Source of the DNA: Streptomyces sp. GC420
GTDB lineage: Bacteria > Actinomycetota > Actinomycetes > Streptomycetales > Streptomycetaceae
NCBI RefSeq assembly: GCF_009916105.1
Contig: NZ_JAAAXQ010000001.1
Location: 1 to 64,000, forward strand
DNA length: 64,000 nucleotides
Direction of reading: 5' to 3'
The position numbers were made by a program, and so were the translations under genes. This document shows positions 9,182 to 18,064 of this stretch, piece after piece (within the stretch, counting starts at the first letter, position 1; every line of letters starts with the position of its first letter). The notes under the pieces are model-generated. The model worked only from the letters and a program-made list of their open reading frames with translations, was not told where the DNA came from and ran no database searches.

Positions 9182-10540
9182 GTGGCCACCACAGACGAGA
9201 CGACCGACGAGCCCATCTCCGGCACGCCGACCGGCGCACCGGCGGCGGGCGCGCTGCCGGACTCACCGGCGGTGGCGCCGGCCGACGACGCCACCGCGGC
9301 TTCCGGACCCCCGTCCACCGGCCGCGCTCAAGACGCGGCGGCCACCGCCTCCGCGAGTGCCGACTCCGTCCCGCCGCCGGTCGGCATGGCTGGTGCCGCG
9401 GCCGGTGCGGCGGCCCGGATGCCGCGCTGGCTGCCGCGCGCCATGGTGCTCGCCCTCTCCCTCATCGGCTGCTTCCAGCTCGTGGTCTGGGGCTTCCACC
9501 AGCTCGTGGGGCTGCTGATCAACGTCCTGATCGCGTTCTTCCTCGCCCTCGCCGTGGAACCGGCGGTCGACTGGATGGCCGCCCGCGGCGTGCGCAGGGG
9601 CCTCGCCACCGGGCTCGTCTTCCTCGGAGTGCTCGTCGCCAGTGCCGGGTTCATCACCCTCATGGGAACGATGCTCGCCGGACAGATCACCGCGATGGTC
9701 GAGGACTTCCCCAAATACATCGACTCGGTGATCAAGTGGATCAACGACACCTTCCGCACCGAGCTCTCCCGCGTCGAGATCCAGGACAGCCTGCTCCACT
9801 CCGACTGGCTGCAGAAGTACGTCCAGAACAGCGCGACGGGCGTCCTCGACGTCTCCGCCCAGGTGCTGGGCGGTCTGTTCAGAATGCTGACGATCCTGCT
9901 GTTCTCGTTCTACTTCGCGGCCGACGGACCGCGGCTGCGCCGGGCCCTGTGCTCGGTGCTCCCGCCCGCCAAGCAGGCCGAGGTGCTGCGCGCCTGGGAG
10001 ATCGCGGTCGCCAAGACCGGCGGCTACCTCTACTCGCGCGCCCTCATGGCGCTGATCTCAGGCACCGCCCACTTCGTGCTGCTGGAGACCCTGAACGTGC
10101 CCTATGCCCCCGCGCTCGCCATGTGGGTCGGTCTGGTCTCGCAGTTCATCCCCACCATCGGCACGTACCTGGCAGGGGCCCTGCCCATACTGATCGCCTT
10201 CACCGTCAATCCCTGGTACGCGCTGTGGGTGCTCGTGTTCGTCGTCATCTACCAGCAGTTCGAGAACTACCTGCTGCAGCCGCGCATCACGGCCAAGAGC
10301 GTCGACATCCACCCTGCCGTGGCCTTCGGATCGGTCCTGGCCGGCACCGCGCTGCTCGGCGCCGTCGGCGCGCTGATCGCCATCCCGGCCATCGCCACCC
10401 TGCAGGCGTTCCTGGGTGCCTATGTGCGGCGGTACGAAGTCACGGACGACCCCAGGGTGCACGGCAGGGGCAGGCCCCGGCGCGGCGCCGCATCGGCCCT
10501 GGCCCAGGTCCGGTGCTCGCTCTGGGACCGCTCCCGGTGA
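9182..10540 (+). CDS. AI-2E family transporter (UPF0118)
   Basis: This 452-residue polytopic membrane protein belongs to the AI-2E/PerM family, whose members are proposed exporters of small molecules or ions. The first 75 or so residues are a disordered Thr/Ala/Pro-rich tail. Then come hydrophobic helices with the family signatures LLINVLIAFFLALAVEP, FYFAADG, FIPTIGTYLAG and EPxxTA-like QPRITAKSVDIHP. The substrate cannot be told from sequence. GTG 9182 was chosen because the protein-like composition begins there and a GACACT hexamer ends 6 bases upstream. It lies between DUF3046 and the CitG-like gene on the same strand. Confidence 0.88.
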   Translation: MATTDETTDEPISGTPTGAPAAGALPDSPAVAPADDATAASGPPSTGRAQDAAATASASADSVPPPVGMAGAAAGAAARMPRWLPRAMVLALSLIGCFQLVVWGFHQLVGLLINVLIAFFLALAVEPAVDWMAARGVRRGLATGLVFLGVLVASAGFITLMGTMLAGQITAMVEDFPKYIDSVIKWINDTFRTELSRVEIQDSLLHSDWLQKYVQNSATGVLDVSAQVLGGLFRMLTILLFSFYFAADGPRLRRALCSVLPPAKQAEVLRAWEIAVAKTGGYLYSRALMALISGTAHFVLLETLNVPYAPALAMWVGLVSQFIPTIGTYLAGALPILIAFTVNPWYALWVLVFVVIYQQFENYLLQPRITAKSVDIHPAVAFGSVLAGTALLGAVGALIAIPAIATLQAFLGAYVRRYEVTDDPRVHGRGRPRRGAASALAQVRCSLWDRSR

Positions 10541-10596
10541 AACGGGCCCACAGCGTGTTCACAGCGTGAGGACAGCCCATTCAGGAGCGACCGCCC

Positions 10597-10602
10597 TAGC
10601 GT
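10597..10602 (+). promoter_or_regulatory. -10 element (TAGCGT) of a probable leaderless citG-like transcript
   Basis: TAGCGT fits TANNNT and ends 6 bases before the ATG at 10609. The start would fall at about the A of ATG. Confidence 0.5.
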
Positions 10603-10608
10603 GCGTCC

Positions 10609-11520
10609 ATGCGTGCGAACAGCATGGTCCTCAGAAGATCCCCTTCCGCGGCCGCACCGGGGCCGGGGAAGGCGGCGGTGACACGGCCTTCCGGGCCGGG
10701 TGAGGTCCTGGCGGACGCGGCCGTGGGCGCCCTCGTCGCGGCCGTGGAACTCACGCCGAAACCCGGCCTCACCGACGGCCGGGGGCCCGGCCCCGGCGCG
10801 CGTACGGACCTGGTGGGCGCTCGCTGGGCGGCCGGGGCGCTCTTCCCCGGCCTGGCCGCGACGGCCGCCGCCGCGCGCCGCGCCGGGGCCGCGACGCCGC
10901 AGTTGCGCGAGGAACTCGGTGCGATCGGCCGGTGCACGGAGTGGACCGTCAGACGGGCGGCCTGCGGCACGGACACCCATCGCGGCGCCGTCTGGGTCCT
11001 CGGCCTGCTGGTCGCGGCCGCCGCGGTGGAACCGGGCGCGGCGCCGTGCGAGCTGGCCGGCCCGGCCAAGGCGCTCGCCGCCCTGCGTGACCGGCGGGCA
11101 CCGAGCCGGCCGAGCCGGGGGTCCAGCGTCTCGGCCCGCTACGGGGCGGCCGGCGCGAGGGGCGAGGCGCGCGCCGGGTTTCCGCACCCCAGGCGGGCCC
11201 TGGAGGCGCTGCGGGCCGCGCGACGGCAGGGACACCCGGAGGAGACGGCCCGGCTGCGGGCCCTTCTCGGCATCATGGCCACCCTCCAGGACACCGGTCC
11301 GCTGTATACGGCGGGCCCCCAGGGGCTGCGGTTCGTCCAGCGGGGCGCGAGCGGTGTCCTGGAAGCGGGCGGGCCCGAGTCCGCCGAGGGGCGGGAGGCC
11401 CTGCGGTCGCTCGACGCGGGGCTGCGGGAGCGCGGCGTACGGCCGGGCGGCAGCGAAGCGCTCCTGGCCGGTGCCCTGTTTCTGGACCGGCTGGAGTCCC
11501 TGGAGCGGCGCGCCGGATGA
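10609..11520 (+). CDS. CitG/MdcB-like triphosphoribosyl-dephospho-CoA synthase homologue
   Basis: This 303-residue protein is related to the enzymes that make the prosthetic-group precursor of citrate lyase and malonate decarboxylase from dephospho-CoA and ATP. Family blocks are visible: ELTPKPGLTD near residue 48, DTHRGAVWVLGLL near 124, GEARAGFPHP near 183 and GGSEALLAGALFLDRLE near the end. The usual GAHxDM reads GARTDL here, so one conserved His is an Arg. No citrate lyase or malonate decarboxylase subunit is nearby. The cognate target may be elsewhere or the function may have changed. The gene converges on the LysR regulator with only 35 bases between stops. Confidence 0.8.
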   Translation: MRANSMVLRRSPSAAAPGPGKAAVTRPSGPGEVLADAAVGALVAAVELTPKPGLTDGRGPGPGARTDLVGARWAAGALFPGLAATAAAARRAGAATPQLREELGAIGRCTEWTVRRAACGTDTHRGAVWVLGLLVAAAAVEPGAAPCELAGPAKALAALRDRRAPSRPSRGSSVSARYGAAGARGEARAGFPHPRRALEALRAARRQGHPEETARLRALLGIMATLQDTGPLYTAGPQGLRFVQRGASGVLEAGGPESAEGREALRSLDAGLRERGVRPGGSEALLAGALFLDRLESLERRAG

Positions 11521-11526
11521 ACACGG

Positions 11527-11545
11527 GGGCGCACGCCGCGCGCCC
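11527..11545. terminator. Short hairpin between convergent stops
   Basis: A 6-bp stem (GGGCGC/GCGCCC) with a 7-base loop occupies the 35-base gap between the citG-like and LysR stops. It is weak as a terminator on its own. Confidence 0.3.
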
Positions 11546-11555
11546 GGCCGGACGG

Positions 11556-12386
11556 TCAGGCAGCCCTGATCTGCGCGGCGGAGAGAGCCGTGACCGCGGC
11601 GATCTCGGCGAACTCCCGCACGAGCGGCGAACGCCGGTCGCTGCTCCACGCCAGGCAGACCTGGCTGGGATTGATGCCGTCGACCGGAACCCGGACGACG
11701 TCCTCGCGGGGGTGGGAGACGGCCGTCGACAGCGGAAGGATGGCGACACCGTCCCCGGCGGCGACGTGCTCCAGATCCTGGGCGCGTGCCACGGCGTCGG
11801 GGTGGTGCAGCAGGCGCTCGGAGGCCAGCTCGGTAATCGTGAGCGAGGCCCGTCCGGCGAGCCGGTGCCCCAGGGGAAGGGCCGCGACCCTGGGCTCGCT
11901 GAACAGTGGACACAGCCGCAGACCGCGATGGTCGACCGGCATGCGCACGAAGCAGACGTCGGCCCGGCCGTCCCGTACGGCCTCGGCCTGGTCCTCGTCG
12001 GAGGTGTGCGGCAGGCGCAGGAGCTGGACCGACAGGTCGGGGTGCCGGGCGGTCAGCGTGCGCGTGGCCGCGGTCACGGTGATCCCCGGCAGGAGGGCGA
12101 TGGTGAACTCCGAGGCGCCGTGGGCGGCCCACTGGACCCGCCGGCGCAGCGCCTCGGCCGAGAGCAGCAGCGGCCTCGCGTCGTCGAGCAGCCGCCGCCC
12201 GGCCACGGTCAGCCGGGTGGAACGGTGGTCGCGGTCGAGGAGAGTCACCCCCAGATCGCCCTCGAGCGCCCGGATCTGCCGCGAGAGCACGGGCTGCGCG
12301 ATACGCAGCCGCTCCGCCGCCCGGCCGAAGTGCAGTTCCTCGGCCACGGCCACGAAATACCGCAGCTTTCTGAGGTCGACGTCCAC
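11556..12386 (-). CDS. LysR-family transcriptional regulator
   Basis: The 276-residue protein has a typical N-terminal winged HTH ([23 protein letters not shown], then [20 protein letters not shown]). The rest is a LysR-type periplasmic-binding-like effector domain. GTG 12386 was chosen because GGAGG lies upstream at normal distance and the HTH then begins at residue 5. The frame continues to 12650 but overlaps the recA control region. It is divergent from recA and convergent with the citG-like gene. The adjacent unrelated promoter makes the target hard to guess, and no inverted T-N11-A box stood out. Confidence 0.9.
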   Translation of the reverse strand: MDVDLRKLRYFVAVAEELHFGRAAERLRIAQPVLSRQIRALEGDLGVTLLDRDHRSTRLTVAGRRLLDDARPLLLSAEALRRRVQWAAHGASEFTIALLPGITVTAATRTLTARHPDLSVQLLRLPHTSDEDQAEAVRDGRADVCFVRMPVDHRGLRLCPLFSEPRVAALPLGHRLAGRASLTITELASERLLHHPDAVARAQDLEHVAAGDGVAILPLSTAVSHPREDVVRVPVDGINPSQVCLAWSSDRRSPLVREFAEIAAVTALSAAQIRAA

Positions 12387-12523
12387 GGATCCTGTCTCCT
12401 CCCGGCCCGCTGCTCCCGGCCCGCTGCTCCTTCCAGGGTAGAGCGCTCGCGCGTCTCTCCGGTTCGCGCGTCCAGGGGAGGACAGCGGCGAGGGCCGCGG
12501 AGACCGGTGGTGACCGGCCCCGC

Positions 12524-12553
12524 TTGACACCGAATTCGAACATCCATTCTTAT
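12524..12553 (+). promoter_or_regulatory. recA promoter
   Basis: TTGACA at 12524-12529 is a perfect -35 hexamer. TCTTAT at 12548-12553 follows after 18 bases as a -10. The LexA box lies in the spacer, so repressor and polymerase would compete directly. The predicted start near 12560 gives a leader of about 155 bases that contains two DnaA boxes. Confidence 0.65.
12536..12551. promoter_or_regulatory. LexA (SOS) box of recA
   Basis: TCGAACATCCATTCTT contains GAAC-N4-ATTC, one mismatch from the actinobacterial GAAC-N4-GTTC core. It sits inside the recA promoter spacer. DNA damage would relieve LexA repression here. Confidence 0.75.
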
Positions 12554-12604
12554 GGAGTCCCGGGCCGGATTCCGCGGGCGCCCGGGCGGTGCCGGCCCGG
12601 TGCG

Positions 12605-12626
12605 TTGTCCACAGAGTTGTCCACAG
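12605..12626 (+). promoter_or_regulatory. Two direct DnaA boxes in the recA leader
   Basis: TTGTCCACAG occurs at 12605-12614 and again at 12617-12626, 12 bases apart start to start. TTGTCCACA is the preferred Streptomyces DnaA box. The pair lies between the recA promoter and the recA start at 12716. Direct repeats at just over one helical turn would allow side-by-side binding. Whether DnaA acts here is inference. Confidence 0.6.
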
Positions 12627-12715
12627 GCTGGGGTGGACGTCGGGGCGCATTGTCAGTGGCAGGCGTTAGCGTCGTGGACGTGAAGCGATCGACTCAAGCA
12701 AATCGGGTGGAACCC

Positions 12716-13846
12716 ATGGCAGGAACCGACCGCGAGAAGGCGCTCGACGCCGCGCTCGCACAGATTGAACGGCAATTCGGCAAGGGCGCGGTGATGCGCC
12801 TGGGCGAGCGGCCGAACGAGCCCATCGAGGTGATCCCGACCGGGTCGACCGCCCTGGACGTGGCCCTCGGCGTCGGCGGACTGCCGCGCGGCCGTGTGGT
12901 GGAGGTCTACGGTCCGGAGTCCTCCGGCAAGACGACCCTGACGCTGCACGCCGTGGCCAACGCCCAGAAGGCCGGCGGACAGGTGGCCTTCGTGGACGCC
13001 GAGCACGCACTCGACCCCGAGTACGCCAAGAAGCTCGGCGTGGACATCGACAACCTGATCCTGTCCCAGCCGGACAACGGCGAGCAGGCGCTGGAGATCG
13101 TGGACATGCTGGTCCGCTCCGGCGCGCTGGACCTGATCGTCATCGACTCCGTGGCCGCGCTGGTGCCGCGCGCGGAGATCGAGGGCGAGATGGGCGACTC
13201 CCACGTGGGTCTCCAGGCCCGTCTGATGAGCCAGGCCCTCCGGAAGATCACCAGTGCGCTGAACCAGTCCAAGACCACCGCGATCTTCATCAACCAGCTC
13301 CGCGAGAAGATCGGTGTGATGTTCGGTTCCCCGGAGACCACGACCGGTGGCCGGGCGCTGAAGTTCTACGCCTCGGTGCGCATCGACATCCGCCGCATCG
13401 AGACGCTGAAGGACGGCACCGAGGCGGTCGGCAACCGGACCCGCTGCAAGGTCGTCAAGAACAAGGTCGCGCCGCCCTTCAAGCAGGCCGAGTTCGACAT
13501 CCTGTACGGCCAGGGGATCAGCCGCGAGGGCGGCCTGATCGACATGGGCGTGGAGCACGGCTTCGTCCGCAAGGCCGGCGCCTGGTACACGTACGAGGGC
13601 GACCAACTCGGCCAGGGCAAGGAGAACGCCCGCAACTTCCTGAAGGACAATCCCGATCTCGCCAACGAGATCGAGAAGAAGATCAAGGAGAAGCTGGGCG
13701 TCGGAGTCCGGCCGGAGGCCGCCGAGGCCGAGCCCGGCGCGGACGCGGCGGCCGCCGTTCCGGCCGCCGCCGCGGCCTCTGTGCCCGCTCCCGCTCCCGC
13801 GGCCAAGGGTGGAAGGGCGGCCAAGACCGCCACTGCCAAGAGCTGA
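12716..13846 (+). CDS. recA: Recombinase RecA
   Basis: RecA (376 residues) forms the ATP-dependent strand-exchange filament and is the co-protease that triggers LexA cleavage. Walker A GPESSGKT is at residues 66-73. LIVIDS (Walker B), the L2 loop region ([22 protein letters not shown]) and the [18 protein letters not shown] core are intact. The C-terminus is a long Ala/Pro/Glu tail (about residue 335 on), typical of Streptomyces RecA. The ATG at 12716 has GGTGG five bases upstream. recX follows 12 bases downstream in the same operon. A LexA box and two DnaA boxes precede the gene. Confidence 0.99.
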   Translation: MAGTDREKALDAALAQIERQFGKGAVMRLGERPNEPIEVIPTGSTALDVALGVGGLPRGRVVEVYGPESSGKTTLTLHAVANAQKAGGQVAFVDAEHALDPEYAKKLGVDIDNLILSQPDNGEQALEIVDMLVRSGALDLIVIDSVAALVPRAEIEGEMGDSHVGLQARLMSQALRKITSALNQSKTTAIFINQLREKIGVMFGSPETTTGGRALKFYASVRIDIRRIETLKDGTEAVGNRTRCKVVKNKVAPPFKQAEFDILYGQGISREGGLIDMGVEHGFVRKAGAWYTYEGDQLGQGKENARNFLKDNPDLANEIEKKIKEKLGVGVRPEAAEAEPGADAAAAVPAAAAASVPAPAPAAKGGRAAKTATAKS

Positions 13847-13858
13847 CGCGAGCCGATC

Positions 13859-14542
13859 GTGACACGGAGAACCGACTGGCCGGAGGCCGGGGGAGACGGC
13901 CCGGCGATCCGGAGGGACCGGCCGGAGGGCTCCGGGGGCCGCAGGGCGGCGCGCCCAGGCGCGGCGGCGGACCCCGGGAGCCGACCGGGCCGCCGGGACG
14001 GCGGTGCCTCCTCCCCGTCGAGGGCCGAGGAGGCGGCACCGCGCGACCCGGGTGAGCAGGCGCGGGCTATCTGCCTGCGCCTGCTCACCGGGACTCCCCG
14101 CACCCGCAAGCAACTCGCGGACGCCCTGTACAAACGGGGCATCCCCGACGAGGTCGCATCTGAAGTGCTCTCCCGCTTCGAGGACGTCGGACTGATCGAC
14201 GACGCCGCCTTCGCCGGGGCCTGGGTCGAGTCCCGGCACCACGGCCGCGGGCTGGCCCGCCGAGCGCTGGCCCGCGAACTGCGCACCAAGGAGGTCGACT
14301 CCGCCGTGATCGACGAGGCCGTGGGCCGGCTCGACTCCGAACAGGAGGAGGAGACCGCCCGCGCACTGGTGGAGCGCAGACTCCGCTCCACCCGCGGCCT
14401 CGACCGCGACAAACGGCTGCGCCGACTGGCCGGAATGCTGGCCCGCAAGGGATACGGCGAAGGCCTGGCCCTGCGGGTGGTCAGGCAGGCCCTCGAAGAG
14501 GAGGGGGAGGAGCTGGAAGGGCTGGACGAGTACGGGCTCTGA
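13859..14542 (+). CDS. recX: RecA regulator RecX
   Basis: RecX (227 residues) caps RecA filaments and limits their extension. The N-terminal 55 residues are Arg/Gly/Pro-rich and look disordered. The family core starts near residue 62: ARAICLRLLTGTPRTRKQLADAL, VLSRFEDVGLIDDAAFAGAW and RGLARRALARELRTKEV are the three-helix repeats typical of RecX. It starts at GTG 13859, 12 bases after the recA stop, so it is co-transcribed with recA and shares its SOS control. Confidence 0.95.
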   Translation: MTRRTDWPEAGGDGPAIRRDRPEGSGGRRAARPGAAADPGSRPGRRDGGASSPSRAEEAAPRDPGEQARAICLRLLTGTPRTRKQLADALYKRGIPDEVASEVLSRFEDVGLIDDAAFAGAWVESRHHGRGLARRALARELRTKEVDSAVIDEAVGRLDSEQEEETARALVERRLRSTRGLDRDKRLRRLAGMLARKGYGEGLALRVVRQALEEEGEELEGLDEYGL

Positions 14543-14559
14543 AACCGGCTCCGCCGGCC

Positions 14560-14589
14560 CTCCGGGTGGGCCTCGCCCTCCACCCGGAG
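14560..14589. terminator. Bidirectional terminator hairpin after recX
   Basis: A 10-bp perfect stem (CTCCGGGTGG and its complement) with a 10-base loop lies between the convergent recX and FAD monooxygenase stops. Confidence 0.6.
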
Positions 14590-14603
14590 CGATGACTCCC
14601 GCT

Positions 14604-16214
14604 TCAGTGCCCGGCCGTGGTCTTCGTACCCGCCCCCGCCGATCCGCCCCTGACCGTGTCCGCGCACGCGTACAGCTCGGCGGGCCGCACCCCGGCGAAG
14701 GCGGCGACGAGATGTCCGTCGGGCCGCACGACCAGCACGGTGTGCGCCGCCGCGCTCGGATAGCTCTCCGTCACCAGCAGTTCGGCGGGCATCGGCAGGG
14801 CGGACACCGCTGCCGCCAGCCTCGGCATCACGCCTGCCTGCATCCAGTGCCGCCGGTCCCACACCCCCGTGCCCGGTGCGACGAGCACCACCAGCAGCCC
14901 TCTGCCGAGACGTTCCCGCAGCCGTACCGCCGCACCGTCGGGAGCGGTCACCGGCACGTCCTCGACCGGTGCGCCCGGCTCCGTGCCGACCGGCACCTCA
15001 GAGTCGGATCGCGCCGGGACCAGCGGGGATCGGGCGTACACCGGGGGCGCACCCAGCGGGCCGCGCCCCAGATGCCCGTCGGCGAGCAGCGTGTCGTGAT
15101 TGCGCGCGCTGCCCGGGAGGTAGGTGCGCAACCCTCCGCCCCCGCGCAGTATCGGCAACGCCTGGTCGGCCGCGCGCAGCCGGGCGGCGACGGCGGAGCG
15201 CCGCTCCGCCTGGTAGCTGTCCAGGAGCGTGTCCGAGGCGCCGTGGTGCCAGGCCAGTGCGAGTTTCCAGGCGAGGTTGCCGACGTCCCGCAGTCCCTCG
15301 TCGAGTCCTTGGGTGCCGATCGCGCCCAGCAGATGCGCCGCGTCGCCCGCGAGGAAGGCCCGGCCCACCCGCCAGCGGCGCGCCAGCCGGTGGTGCACGG
15401 TGTGCACACCGGTGTCCAGCAGCTCGTAGGGCGGTGTGGTGCCGCACCAGCCCTCCAGCGTCTCCCGCACCCGGGCGATCAGCTGCTCCGGCGTGACCAG
15501 GTCGCTGCGCGGCGGCAGCAGCCAGTCGATCCGCCACACCCCGTCGGGCAGGGGCCGCGCCGTCACCTCCGCGGCCGCCCCCCGCCACGGCGGGGCGCGG
15601 TGCAGCAGCGCCTCGTCGGTCCACGGGAGTTCGGCGCGCAACGCCGCGACGGCGTGCCGCTCGACCGCCGTACGGCCGGGGAAGCGGACATCGAGGAGCT
15701 TGCGGACCGTGGAGCGTGGGCCGTCGCAGCCGACCAGCCAACTGCCGCGCCACCACGTGGCGTTGCCGCCCCGGGTGTGTGCGGTGATGCCGGCGGCGTC
15801 CTGTTCCAGTGAGTCGAGCCGCGCTCCGGGGACCAGCTTGACCAAGTGCTCGTCCGCCAGCGCGGCGCGCAGCCCCCGGGTCAGCACGTGCTGGGGGAGG
15901 TGCAGGGGGGCCGGGCCCGCGTCATCCGTGCCGGGTTCCGCCGCGGCGCCGAAGACCATCCGGCGCAACTCCTGCCGCCGCCGGAAGCTCCGCCACGCGG
16001 AGGGCCGCACACCGCCCTCGCCGCCGGTCGTGACCACGCCGAGCCGTTCGACGAGGGCGGCCGTGTCCTCGCGCAGCACGACGGTGCGGGCGGGCCGCCG
16101 TTCCTCCTTGCCCGGGCCCTCGTCGAGCACCACGCAGGGCACCCGCTGCGACGCGAGAGCCAGTGCCAGCGAGAGCCCGACCGGGCCCGCGCCGACGATG
16201 ATCACCGGGTCCAC
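14604..16214 (-). CDS. FAD-dependent aromatic-type monooxygenase
   Basis: This 536-residue flavoprotein belongs to the PheA/TfdB-type single-component hydroxylases that use NAD(P)H and O2 on aromatic or polyketide substrates. The N-terminal dinucleotide fold reads VIIVGAGPVGLSLALALA at about residues 4-21. The DG-type motif is WLVGCDGPRSTVR. The GD motif is GDAAHLLGAIGTQGLDEGLRDVGNLAWKLALAWH, with the Pro of the usual HxxPP replaced. A thioredoxin-like C-terminal domain follows. I chose GTG 16214 because GGAG lies 7 bases upstream and the Rossmann fold then starts at once. No biosynthetic partner is adjacent, so the substrate is unknown. Confidence 0.88.
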   Translation of the reverse strand: MDPVIIVGAGPVGLSLALALASQRVPCVVLDEGPGKEERRPARTVVLREDTAALVERLGVVTTGGEGGVRPSAWRSFRRRQELRRMVFGAAAEPGTDDAGPAPLHLPQHVLTRGLRAALADEHLVKLVPGARLDSLEQDAAGITAHTRGGNATWWRGSWLVGCDGPRSTVRKLLDVRFPGRTAVERHAVAALRAELPWTDEALLHRAPPWRGAAAEVTARPLPDGVWRIDWLLPPRSDLVTPEQLIARVRETLEGWCGTTPPYELLDTGVHTVHHRLARRWRVGRAFLAGDAAHLLGAIGTQGLDEGLRDVGNLAWKLALAWHHGASDTLLDSYQAERRSAVAARLRAADQALPILRGGGGLRTYLPGSARNHDTLLADGHLGRGPLGAPPVYARSPLVPARSDSEVPVGTEPGAPVEDVPVTAPDGAAVRLRERLGRGLLVVLVAPGTGVWDRRHWMQAGVMPRLAAAVSALPMPAELLVTESYPSAAAHTVLVVRPDGHLVAAFAGVRPAELYACADTVRGGSAGAGTKTTAGH

Positions 16215-16298
16215 GGGGTGGCTCCAGGGGCCCTGAGTGACGTAGGGGGAAACGTGCGGGAACTGGCAGTTGGAGCCCGGTGCGCGATCACAATGCGT

Positions 16299-16327
16299 AT
16301 GCAACCCATTGCGGGTGCTTGCGTCAA
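16299..16327 (-). promoter_or_regulatory. Possible promoter of the FAD monooxygenase
   Basis: On the minus strand TTGACG (16322-16327) is followed after 17-19 bases by a TGCATAC stretch that could serve as the -10. The region also holds an imperfect CAATG/CATTG inverted repeat that could be an operator. The -10 is poor, so this is tentative. Confidence 0.35.
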
Positions 16328-16332
16328 GTGAC

Positions 16333-16362
16333 GAAGGCAGCGGCGTGACCACCGCTGCCTTC
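16333..16362 (-). terminator. Terminator after gluD
   Basis: An 11-bp perfect stem (GAAGGCAGCGG and its complement) with an 8-base loop lies 54 bases past the gluD stop in the direction of transcription. It would end the gluABCD mRNA and insulate the monooxygenase promoter. Confidence 0.65.
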
Positions 16363-16415
16363 CTGTCACTCACACGTTGCTGACGTACCGCCGGTCCGCC
16401 GGCTCCACCGGCACG

Positions 16416-17351
16416 TCAGAACTTGCCGCGCGGCCCGTCCGGTGGTCCTCCCGGCCCGGTGAGGTCGTCGTGGCCCATGTGCTCGCCCGGGGTCGACAGC
16501 TCCGTGACGGCGTCGGCGGTCACCACCGCGCCCGTGGACCGCTTGCCGCGCCGCAGCCGGGCTTCCAGCCAGCTCGCGAAGCTGGTGAGGAGGAAGTTCA
16601 GCACGATGAAGATCAACGCGACCACGATGAAGCTGGGAATGACGTTGGCGTAGTTGGCGGCCAGCGTCTTGCGGGCGTTGAGCAGCTCGGTGAAGCTCAG
16701 CATCACACCGCCGAGCGCGGTGTCCTTCACGATGACGACCAGCTGGCTGACGATCGCCGGCAGCATCGCGGTGACGGCCTGCGGCAGCAGGATGCTGGTC
16801 ATCGTCTGGCCCTTGCGCAGACCGATCGCCTTCGCGGCCTCCGACTGGCCGAGGGGCAGCGAGAGGATGCCGGCCCGGACCACCTCGGCGAGGACGGAGG
16901 CGTTGTAGAGCACCAGTCCGGTGACGACCGCGTACATCGGGCGCTGGTCACTGGGGATGTCCGTGGACCTGACGTAGATCTCGTTGGCGAACAGCATCAG
17001 CAGCAGCACCGGGATGGCGCGGAAGAACTCGACGACCGCGCTGGCCGGAACCCTGACCCAGCGGTGGTCGGAGAGCCGGGCGATTCCGAAGACGGCGCCC
17101 AGGGGGAGGGCGATCACCATCGAGAGCGCGGCGGCCTTCAGCGTGTTGCCGAGGCCCGGCAGCAGGTACGTCGTCCACGCCTGGGACTGGGTGAAGGGCT
17201 CCCACAGGGACCAATCCAGCTGGCCCTTGTCGTCCAGGGCTCCCCAGATCCACCACAGCAGCAGGGTGAGCAGGGCGAAGAAGACGACCGAGAGGACGAG
17301 GTTGCGCCGCTTGGCCCGGGGACCGGGGGCGTCGTAGAGAAGGGACGTCAC
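16416..17351 (-). CDS. gluD: Glutamate ABC transporter permease GluD
   Basis: This 311-residue membrane protein is the second permease of the GluABCD glutamate importer. It has an N-terminal membrane segment near residues 18-36. A His/Glu/Gln-type permease domain follows, with the EAA loop EAAKAIGLRKGQTMTSILLPQA that contacts the ATPase, and the RAIPVLLLMLFANEI block. A polar C-terminal tail of about 45 residues follows the last helix. The GTG start at 17351 overlaps the gluC stop by four bases (GTGA), so translation is coupled. It is the last gene of the operon. Confidence 0.93.
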   Translation of the reverse strand: MTSLLYDAPGPRAKRRNLVLSVVFFALLTLLLWWIWGALDDKGQLDWSLWEPFTQSQAWTTYLLPGLGNTLKAAALSMVIALPLGAVFGIARLSDHRWVRVPASAVVEFFRAIPVLLLMLFANEIYVRSTDIPSDQRPMYAVVTGLVLYNASVLAEVVRAGILSLPLGQSEAAKAIGLRKGQTMTSILLPQAVTAMLPAIVSQLVVIVKDTALGGVMLSFTELLNARKTLAANYANVIPSFIVVALIFIVLNFLLTSFASWLEARLRRGKRSTGAVVTADAVTELSTPGEHMGHDDLTGPGGPPDGPRGKF

Positions 17352-18016
17352 CGCTTCACCGCCAGTCGCTTGGCGAGCCAGCCGAGGATCAGACCGGTCG
17401 GCAGGGTCAGTACCACGAATCCGAGGGCGAAGATCGCGGCGATCAGCAGCGTCTGTGCTTCGTTCTCGATCATTTCCTTCATCACCAGGGCCGCTTCCGC
17501 CACTCCGATGGCGGCCGCCACCGTGGTGTTCTTGGTCAGGGCGATCAGCACATTGGCGAGCGGGCCGATGACCGAACGGAACGCCTGCGGCAGCACGATC
17601 AGCGTAAGGACCTGGGAGAAGCTCAGACCGATCGCGCGCGCCGCCTCGGCCTGGCCGACGGGCACGGTGTTGATGCCGGAGCGGATCGCCTCGCAGACGA
17701 AGGCCGCGGTGTAGGCGGACAGGCCCAGGACGGCGAGCCGGAAGCCCTGCGCCTCGAAGTCGTCGGCCGCGCCCAGGGTCACGCCGAAGATGTCGGCGAG
17801 TCCGAGCGAGGTGAAGACGATGATGACGGTCAGAGGGATGTTCCGGACGATGTTCACATAGGCGGTGCCGAATCCGCGCATGAGCGGGACAGGGCTGACC
17901 CGCATGGCGGCCAGCAAGGTGCCCCAGACAAGGGCGCCGATTCCGGAGAGGACGGTGAGTTTCACCGTCACCCAGAAGGCCCCCAGCACGTCGTAATCTT
18001 CAAGAAAGTCGAACAC
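17348..18016 (-). CDS. gluC: Glutamate ABC transporter permease GluC
   Basis: This 222-residue permease pairs with GluD in the inner membrane. It shows the HEQ family features: VRNIPLTVIIVFTSLG in the first half and the EAA loop QAEAARAIGLSFSQVLTLIVLPQA at about residues 122-145. About five hydrophobic helices are visible. GTG 18016 is preceded by GGGAG. It follows gluB after a strong hairpin (18065-18101) that probably lowers permease expression relative to the binding protein. Confidence 0.94.
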   Translation of the reverse strand: MFDFLEDYDVLGAFWVTVKLTVLSGIGALVWGTLLAAMRVSPVPLMRGFGTAYVNIVRNIPLTVIIVFTSLGLADIFGVTLGAADDFEAQGFRLAVLGLSAYTAAFVCEAIRSGINTVPVGQAEAARAIGLSFSQVLTLIVLPQAFRSVIGPLANVLIALTKNTTVAAAIGVAEAALVMKEMIENEAQTLLIAAIFALGFVVLTLPTGLILGWLAKRLAVKR

Positions 18017-18064
18017 GATCTCCCGCGCTTCCGCGTGTGTGGCTTCCGCGTATGTGGAGGGCCG

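Noticed and set aside
12387-12650. Extended N-terminus of the LysR gene reaching into the recA control region
   Set aside because: The HTH begins right after GTG 12386, which has its own GGAGG. The upstream extension has no protein-like pattern and would overlap the recA promoter.
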